From positions 1 to 12,160 of the forward strand of contig SSTA01000214.1 of the NCBI GenBank assembly GCA_009469685.1: a stretch of 12,160 nt of DNA, in the 5' to 3' direction. This document shows, one piece after another, positions 8,145-12,160 of this stretch. The notes below the pieces were generated by a model that did not search any database, was not told the origin of the DNA, and saw only the letters and a list, made by a program, of their open reading frames with translations. A program made the position numbers and the translations under genes. Numbering within the stretch: position 1 is the stretch's first letter; each line of letters begins with the position of its first letter. This DNA comes from Azonexaceae bacterium (lineage in GTDB: Bacteria > Pseudomonadota > Gammaproteobacteria > Burkholderiales > Rhodocyclaceae).

Positions 8145-8501
8145 TTAAGGATCGGTCGGTTCGTATCCGGCTGCGTTGGATGACACCACCGACACGAAGA
8201 CGAAGCCTTCGTCGCCGACGTTGAGGGCGCCATGGACCTCTCCGGGTCGGGCCACGGCCACTTGTCCCTTGCTGAGGGGGCGGCAGACTCCATTGCCCTG
8301 GAAGTAATCGGCGCAACCGGAAATGACGATCCAGGTGTCCTGGCCGGCGGGATGGCGATGGGCGGCGATTTCCTGGCCGGGGTGGGCGTGCCACACGACA
8401 ATCACCGAATCCGGCGTTTCCAGGAGGACCGAACGGATGGGGTCACCGGCCGAAGGCTGGACGAAATCGCTGACGTCAAAGATGCGCTGGGGAGCGGTCA
8501 T
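8145..8501 (-). CDS. Small single-domain cupin protein
   Basis: A 118-residue protein spanning one conserved cupin barrel. Motif 1 reads G42-x5-HRH (H48, H50)-x4-D55-x6-G62, with Asp where the family consensus has Glu. Motif 2 ends PGEVHGALN with H90 and N94. The three His and an acidic residue fit a mononuclear metal site. The start is the ATG at 8501, preceded by GGAG about nine bases upstream. The frame stays open for 30 more codons, but that extension is Arg- and Cys-rich and unlike a cupin. It lies 113 bases downstream of msrP on the same strand and may be expressed separately, given a promoter-like pair in the gap. The substrate is unknown. Cupins of this size include sugar- or ligand-binding proteins and small dioxygenases. 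Confidence 0.82.
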   Translation of the reverse strand: MTAPQRIFDVSDFVQPSAGDPIRSVLLETPDSVIVVWHAHPGQEIAAHRHPAGQDTWIVISGCADYFQGNGVCRPLSKGQVAVARPGEVHGALNVGDEGFVFVSVVSSNAAGYEPTDP

Positions 8502-8519
8502 GGGCGGGTCTCCGGGGAA

Positions 8520-8530
8520 GTGCAATGCAC
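8520..8530. promoter_or_regulatory. Palindrome in the cupin leader
   Basis: GTGCA-A-TGCAC is a perfect 11-base inverted repeat between the candidate cupin promoter and its ribosome binding site. The position would suit an operator; no matching regulator is visible nearby. Confidence 0.25.
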
Positions 8531-8562
8531 AACGACTTGAACCACGTCTGAATATGAACCCC

Positions 8563-8591
8563 ATCCTAAGACAGGTCGCAGAATATTGCAA
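8563..8591 (-). promoter_or_regulatory. Candidate sigma70-like promoter for the cupin gene
   Basis: On the minus strand TTGCAA (8586-8591) and TAGGAT (8563-8568) are separated by 17 bases. Each matches four of six consensus positions. Together they lie in the 113-base gap between msrP and the cupin gene, suggesting the cupin can be transcribed apart from msrP. Confidence 0.35.
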
Positions 8592-8614
8592 CGCAGCAAA
8601 GCGGTGGCCGGCGT

Positions 8615-9568
8615 TTAATAATTCCGGGCGAGGTCCATTCCGGCATAGAGGCCGGCGACTTGCTCGCCGTAGCCGTTGAAGGGCAGCGTGTCGCGTTTCA
8701 GGAATTCCCCGATGCGGCGCTCCTTGGCCTGGCTCCAGCGGGGATGGTCGACCTGCGGATTGACGTTGGCATAGAAGCCGTAATCGCGCGGTGCCGCTCG
8801 ATTCCAGGTGGTGAGGGGCTGGTCCTCGACGAAGCGGACGCGGACGACGGACTTGCCGCTCTTGAAACCGTATTTCCAGGGAATGACGACCCGTAGCGGA
8901 GCGCCATTGGGGTTGGGCAGGACCTCGCCGTAGAGGCCCAGGGTGAGCAGGGTCAGGGGATGGCGCGCTTCATCCAGGCGCAAGCCCTCGACGTAGGGAA
9001 ATTCGAGGACGACGAAGAAGGGCAACGACATGCGGGCCTGATCGTAGTAGGAGACGAATTCGACGAAGCGGGCACTGCCCAGGGGTTCGACCTGGCGCAA
9101 CAGGGCGTCGAGGGGAAAGCCGATCCAGGGGATGACCATGGACCAGCCCTCGACGCAGCGCAGACGGTAGATGCGCTCCTCCAGCGGAGCGAGGCGGCGG
9201 ATGTCGTCGAGGTCCAGGGTGCGCGGCTTCCTGACCAGCCCCTCGAGGGTGACCGTCCAGGGCTGGGTGGGCAGGCGGTGGGCGTTGCGGGCCGGGTCCA
9301 GCTTGCCGACGCCGAATTCCATGAAGTTGTTGTAGCTGGTGACGTCGGTGTAGGGAGTCGGCTTTTCGGCCGTCGAGTAGGGGCTGTGCAGGTTCGTGGC
9401 CAGGGGGGCGCCGCGGTGGGCCGGTGTTTCTCCCCAAGCCCGGGAAACGAGGTTGCCGGCGACCATCCCCAAACCTGCGCGCAGGAAATCGCGCCGGCCT
9501 TCGAACACGGCGCGGGGAGTGATTTCCGATGGGCGACAGTCGGCGGGGCGGAGGAGAATGGGGGCCAT
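8615..9568 (-). CDS. msrP: Protein-methionine-sulfoxide reductase catalytic subunit MsrP
   Basis: 317 residues, near the usual length of YedY/MsrP. The N-terminus holds a twin-arginine signal (GRRDFLRAGLGM, R25-R26), so the folded enzyme should be exported by Tat to the periplasm. The molybdopterin sulfite-oxidase-fold core is strongly conserved: YNNFMEFG (79-86), LEERIYRLRCVEGWSMV with the molybdenum-binding Cys138, PWIGFPL, YVEGLRLDEA, NGAPLRVVIPWKYGFK and YGFYANVNPQVDHPRWSQ. The family reduces methionine sulfoxide in envelope proteins, with electrons from the quinone pool via the haem membrane protein MsrQ. No msrQ is in the window: the gene after msrP is a cupin. The ATG at 9568 has a weak SD, but the distance from it to the Tat motif agrees with E. 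coli MsrP. It is transcribed away from the SGNH hydrolase gene. Confidence 0.95.
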   Translation of the reverse strand: MAPILLRPADCRPSEITPRAVFEGRRDFLRAGLGMVAGNLVSRAWGETPAHRGAPLATNLHSPYSTAEKPTPYTDVTSYNNFMEFGVGKLDPARNAHRLPTQPWTVTLEGLVRKPRTLDLDDIRRLAPLEERIYRLRCVEGWSMVIPWIGFPLDALLRQVEPLGSARFVEFVSYYDQARMSLPFFVVLEFPYVEGLRLDEARHPLTLLTLGLYGEVLPNPNGAPLRVVIPWKYGFKSGKSVVRVRFVEDQPLTTWNRAAPRDYGFYANVNPQVDHPRWSQAKERRIGEFLKRDTLPFNGYGEQVAGLYAGMDLARNY

Positions 9569-9668
9569 GGCGAGTGGACCGGAATTTCGTCGACCCGTTC
9601 GCGTCTTGAAGCTTGCGGGGCGCCGGCAATGGCGTCATCATCGTCGGAACACGTAAAGGAGAGCGGCC
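9569..9668. promoter_or_regulatory. Divergent intergenic region between msrP and the SGNH hydrolase gene
   Basis: This 100-base gap must hold the start signals for msrP (leftward) and the hydrolase gene (rightward). The hydrolase has a clear SD, AAGGAG at 9656-9661, seven bases before its ATG. A weak rightward pair, TTGCGG then CATCAT with 17 bases between, lies in 9614-9642. I find no convincing msrP promoter and no clear operator. Confidence 0.35.
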
Positions 9669-10316
9669 ATGCGGCAAATCCTCGTCTACGGCGATTCCCT
9701 CTCCTGGGGGATCGTTCCGGGAACCCGTCGGCGATTCGATTTCGCGACCCGCTGGCCGGGGGTCCTGGAGACCGGACTGGTCGGTCGCGGGCTCGAGGTT
9801 CGCGTCATAGAGGACTGTCTCAACGGCCGCCGCACGGTGTGGGACGATCCCTTCAAACCCGGTCGGCGGGGAATAGACGGTCTTGGACAGCGCATCGAAG
9901 TCAATTCTCCTCTGGAACTGGTGATCCTGGTTCTCGGAACCAACGACTTCCAGTCCATGCATCCCCACAGCGCGTGGCATTCCGCCCAAGGCGTGGCCGC
10001 CCTGGTTCAGGCCATCCGCTCGGCACCCATCGAGCCCGGCATGCCCGTCCCGCCGGTGCTCGTCGTCGCGCCGCCTCCTTTCGACGATCCCCGGGGTCCG
10101 GTCGGCCCCAAATTTGCGGGGGGCGAGGCCAAGTCCTTGGGCCTGGCGGCAGCGCTGCGGGAAGTGGCCTTCACCCTCGGCTGCGCCTATTTCGATGCCG
10201 GGACGGTGACCCCCGCCAGCACAGTGGATGGCGTCCATCTCGACGCGGAACAACACCGCCGCCTGGGCGAAGCCCTGGTCACGGTGGTGGCCGATCTAAT
10301 CGGTCCCGGCGCCTAA
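9669..10316 (+). CDS. SGNH/GDSL-family hydrolase (esterase-like)
   Basis: 215 residues with all four SGNH blocks: GDSLSWG with nucleophile Ser10, Gly53 in NGRRT, Asn92 in GTND, and Asp187/His190 in DGVHLD. The family hydrolyses esters or thioesters of lipids, aryl esters or acylated sugars. GDSLSWG and GRRT are the style seen in arylesterase-like members. There is no signal peptide or membrane helix, so it is likely cytoplasmic. The start is supported by AAGGAG seven bases upstream. It stands alone on the plus strand, and its last 21 bases overlap the 3' end of the convergent deformylase gene. Natural substrate unknown. Confidence 0.88.
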   Translation: MRQILVYGDSLSWGIVPGTRRRFDFATRWPGVLETGLVGRGLEVRVIEDCLNGRRTVWDDPFKPGRRGIDGLGQRIEVNSPLELVILVLGTNDFQSMHPHSAWHSAQGVAALVQAIRSAPIEPGMPVPPVLVVAPPPFDDPRGPVGPKFAGGEAKSLGLAAALREVAFTLGCAYFDAGTVTPASTVDGVHLDAEQHRRLGEALVTVVADLIGPGA

Positions 10317-10829
10317 ATCCGGAAACAGCACGTCGGTGAAACCGAAGCGGGTGAAATCCCTCACCCGCATGGGGAAGAGCTTCCCGATCAGGTGGTCGCA
10401 TTCGTGCTGGACGACTCGCGCGTGGAAGCCTTCGGCTACACGGTCTATGGGGTTTCCGGCCGGGTCGAAGCCGGTGTAGCGGATGCGGCGCCAGCGCGGC
10501 ACCACGCCGCGCAGGCCGGGGACCGAGAGGCAGCCTTCCCAGCCTTCCTCCTCGTCTTCTCCCAAGGCCAGGATGGCCGGATTGACCAGGACGGTCCGGG
10601 GGATCGGCGGGGCGTCGGGGTAACGCTCGCTCTTGTCGAAACCGAAGATCACCACCTGCAGCCCTACGCCGATCTGGGGGGCGGCGAGACCGACTCCGCC
10701 GGCGGCGGTCATCGTGTCGAAAAGGTCGGCGATCAGGGCAGCCAGTTCGGGAGTGCCGAAGGCGGCAACGGGCGCCGCCGGCTCGAGCAAGCGGGCGTCG
10801 CCCATGCGGAGGATGGCTTGGACGGCCAT
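10296..10829 (-). CDS. def: Peptide deformylase
   Basis: 177 residues with the three deformylase motifs: GVGLAAPQ (45-52), EGCLS (98-102) and QHECDH (141-146). Cys100, His142 and His146 bind the catalytic metal and Glu143 is the catalytic base. The enzyme removes the formyl group from the N-terminal methionine of new proteins in the cytoplasm. It starts four bases after the stop of the small membrane protein gene, with a weak SD, so it is probably co-transcribed with it. Its 3' end overlaps the convergent SGNH gene by 21 bases. No fmt, the common neighbour of the primary def gene, is in the window, so this may be a secondary paralogue; that part is inference. Confidence 0.93.
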   Translation of the reverse strand: MAVQAILRMGDARLLEPAAPVAAFGTPELAALIADLFDTMTAAGGVGLAAPQIGVGLQVVIFGFDKSERYPDAPPIPRTVLVNPAILALGEDEEEGWEGCLSVPGLRGVVPRWRRIRYTGFDPAGNPIDRVAEGFHARVVQHECDHLIGKLFPMRVRDFTRFGFTDVLFPDLGAGTD

Positions 10830-10833
10830 GGCT

Positions 10834-11181
10834 TCAGCGTCGGCGCAGGACGCTCCGCTGGCGCCAGGGGGTCGGCGATTCCGGCGGGGCTCGGCGGCGA
10901 TGGCCGCGAGCGAGATGCCAAGCGCCCACGACCGCTGCGATTACCAGGACAAGTCCGTAGGCGGCCAGATCGGTTCTCAGGGCGTCGGGCGCAATCGTCG
11001 CCTCGCGCAGGCAGAACGCCCACCATGGGAGGGCGCAGCAGGCGAGCGCAAGCCGGCTGGAGGGAGAATAAAGGGGCAGGAAGACCGGGATGGAAAAGGT
11101 TCCGGCCAGAATGGCGCAGAGCAGCGGATTGAAGGCGAAGACCCGCAGGGGCCAGAGGATGAGGAGCAGAAGGTCGGGCAT
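10834..11181 (-). CDS. Small multi-span membrane protein, function unknown
   Basis: 115 residues, not recognised as a named family. Hydrophobic stretches at about 3-24, 25-39, 43-58 and 72-91 suggest three or four membrane spans, followed by a basic Arg-rich tail (92-115) likely on the cytoplasmic side. The ATG at 11181 has AGGA about 13 bases upstream, a long spacing. It lies four bases before the deformylase gene on the same strand, so the two probably form an operon. The hydrophobic profile and close packing support a real gene. There is no motif from which to infer a role. Confidence 0.6.
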   Translation of the reverse strand: MPDLLLLILWPLRVFAFNPLLCAILAGTFSIPVFLPLYSPSSRLALACCALPWWAFCLREATIAPDALRTDLAAYGLVLVIAAVVGAWHLARGHRRRAPPESPTPWRQRSVLRRR

Positions 11182-11218
11182 CGGAGAAATCCTGGGACGA
11201 TGCAGGATACTCCGGATT

Positions 11219-11243
11219 GGGGCCGCCTCCCAAGGGCGGCCCC
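11219..11243 (-). terminator. Strong GC hairpin after the chemoreceptor gene
   Basis: GGGGCCGCC (11219-11227) pairs perfectly over nine bases with GGCGGCCCC (11235-11243) around a seven-base loop. It begins ten bases after the receptor stop codon in the receptor's direction. No T-run follows on either strand, so it is a GC-rich terminator candidate lacking the canonical tail. It also separates the receptor from the membrane protein-deformylase pair. Confidence 0.5.
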
Positions 11244-11252
11244 GGTTTCGGA

Positions 11253-12160
11253 TCAGGTCCGGAAGCGCTGGGCGCTGGAGCGCAATTCCGCCGCAAGGGC
11301 GGTGAGAGTGCGCGCCGATTCCGCCGTCTGCTGGGCCGCTGCGTTGTTTTCCTCGGACGATTGGGCAACCCGCTCGACGCGATGGGCAATCTGCTGGCTG
11401 GCGACGCTTTGTTCCCGGATGGCGTCGCCAATGTCGGTGACCGCCTGGAGCACATGCCCCACGCTTTCGCGGATTTCGTGAATCGCCGACCCCGCCTGAC
11501 CGGCCAGATCGACGCCCCGATCCACTTGGCTGACGGCCGATTCCATCTGGTGCAGGGAGCTTGCGGTGTCGTGCTGGATCTTCTCGATCATGTTGCTGAT
11601 TTCGCCGGTGGCACTGGCCGTGCGCTCGGCGAGCTTCCTGACCTCATCCGCGACCACGGCAAAGCCGCGGCCCGCCTCGCCGGCCCGGGCGGCCTCGATG
11701 GCGGCATTGAGGGCCAGCAGATTGGTCTGGTCGGCAACGTCCTTGATCACCTGGACGACGGTGGATATCCGGGCCGAACTCTCGCTCAGGGAATTCATGT
11801 TGACCGCCGTTGCCCGCACCGTATTGGCGATGGTGTTGATTTCGGCGATCGCTTCCTCGATCACCCGTCCGCCGTCCTTGGACAGCTGGCCGGCTTGCTC
11901 GGCGGTGTTCAGGGCGTCGCGGGCATTGTCGGAAACCTGATTGATGCTGACCGACATCTCTTCGACCGAGGCGGCCATCGACGAGGCCGATTCGCTGGTA
12001 TCCGCGGAGGCGGTGGCAACCTGCGACGAGGCGCCGGCCAGGGCCGAGGCCGCCTCCTCGGTGCGGGCGACGGAAGCGGTAATCCCCCCGATCATGCCGC
12101 GCAGGCTTTCCTGCATCTGCTGCTGGCGCGCCATCAGGCTTTCCCGGTCGCCGGGCTGGA
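11253..12160 (-). CDS. Methyl-accepting chemotaxis protein, C-terminal signalling domain (5' end outside window)
   Basis: The frame is open to the window edge, so about 302 C-terminal residues are seen; the sensor, membrane segments and most of any HAMP domain lie outside. The fragment is a long antiparallel helical hairpin. Its highly conserved tip has [20 protein letters not shown] followed by [18 protein letters not shown], which contacts CheA and CheW in this family. Flanking Ala/Ser/Glu/Gln-rich helices resemble the methylation helices that CheR and CheB modify. The protein ends in SSAQRFRT, with no C-terminal NWETF-type CheR/CheB tether. An internal ATG at 12134 is not a credible start because the frame and helix continue upstream. 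A link with the CheB-CheR hybrid at the other end of the window is possible but not shown. Terminator hairpin follows. Confidence 0.95.
   Translation of the reverse strand, partial: QPGDRESLMARQQQMQESLRGMIGGITASVARTEEAASALAGASSQVATASADTSESASSMAASVEEMSVSINQVSDNARDALNTAEQAGQLSKDGGRVIEEAIAEINTIANTVRATAVNMNSLSESSARISTVVQVIKDVADQTNLLALNAAIEAARAGEAGRGFAVVADEVRKLAERTASATGEISNMIEKIQHDTASSLHQMESAVSQVDRGVDLAGQAGSAIHEIRESVGHVLQAVTDIGDAIREQSVASQQIAHRVERVAQSSEENNAAAQQTAESARTLTALAAELRSSAQRFRT

Noticed and set aside
7888..8394. In-frame extension upstream of the antiporter start
   Set aside because: Arg/Pro/Gly-rich with no membrane segment, and it runs into the cupin gene; the ATG at 7887 has a good SD.
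8502..8591. 30-codon N-terminal extension of the cupin
   Set aside because: It would cover the promoter-like pair and adds no conserved cupin residues.
8960..10339. Long plus-strand frame (459 codons) across msrP and the SGNH gene, and a similar minus frame at 8970-10256
   Set aside because: Both cross two genes whose own frames have full catalytic motifs; neither shows a domain.
10392..11132. 246-codon plus-strand frame opposite deformylase and the membrane protein
   Set aside because: Antisense to the deformylase motifs; Gly/Arg-rich shadow.

Overview
The window is high-GC bacterial chromosome with close gene packing. Its gene content (a giant CheB-CheR-PAS-kinase hybrid, a methyl-accepting chemotaxis protein, MsrP, a YbdK-type ligase) and its codon use suggest a betaproteobacterium, perhaps of the Rhodocyclales/Zoogloea type. 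That placement is an inference from protein style, not a match. I see no rRNA, tRNA, CRISPR array, insertion sequence or phage gene.

Layout. (1) 1-4716 (+) is the 3' part of one very large gene encoding CheB methylesterase, CheR methyltransferase, a heptad coiled coil, four PAS-like modules, a histidine kinase core and a C-terminal receiver. Its start lies before the window. (2) 4753-7887 (-) is a tight three-gene operon, read right to left: a CPA-type cation/proton antiporter, a YbdK-type carboxylate-amine ligase (GCS2 family) and a class-I glutamine-amidotransferase-fold gamma-glutamyl hydrolase (C26/PuuD-like). The reading frames overlap by 8 and 4 bases. In front of the antiporter is a leader of about 170 bases rich in competing hairpins, with a 43-codon open frame whose stop overlaps the antiporter start. 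(3) 8145-9568 (-) holds a small cupin and, upstream of it, the periplasmic molybdopterin enzyme MsrP. Its usual membrane partner MsrQ is absent from the window. (4) 9669-10316 (+) is a cytoplasmic SGNH/GDSL hydrolase, divergent from msrP and overlapping tail to tail with the next gene. (5) 10296-11181 (-) is a small multi-span membrane protein followed by a peptide deformylase. (6) 11253-12160 (-) is the C-terminal signalling part of a chemoreceptor, with a strong GC hairpin after its stop.

Working together. The ends of the window carry signal-transduction proteins: a receptor and a hybrid carrying the receptor-modifying enzyme families. They need not be partners. The operon at 4753-7887 is the most interesting unit. 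It pairs an enzyme family that forms gamma-glutamyl-type amide bonds with one that breaks them, and both are translationally tied to an ion antiporter that lacks its own nucleotide-binding regulatory domain. MsrP points to repair of oxidised methionine in envelope proteins, and deformylase to N-terminal processing of new proteins. The other genes look like ordinary housekeeping or accessory functions.
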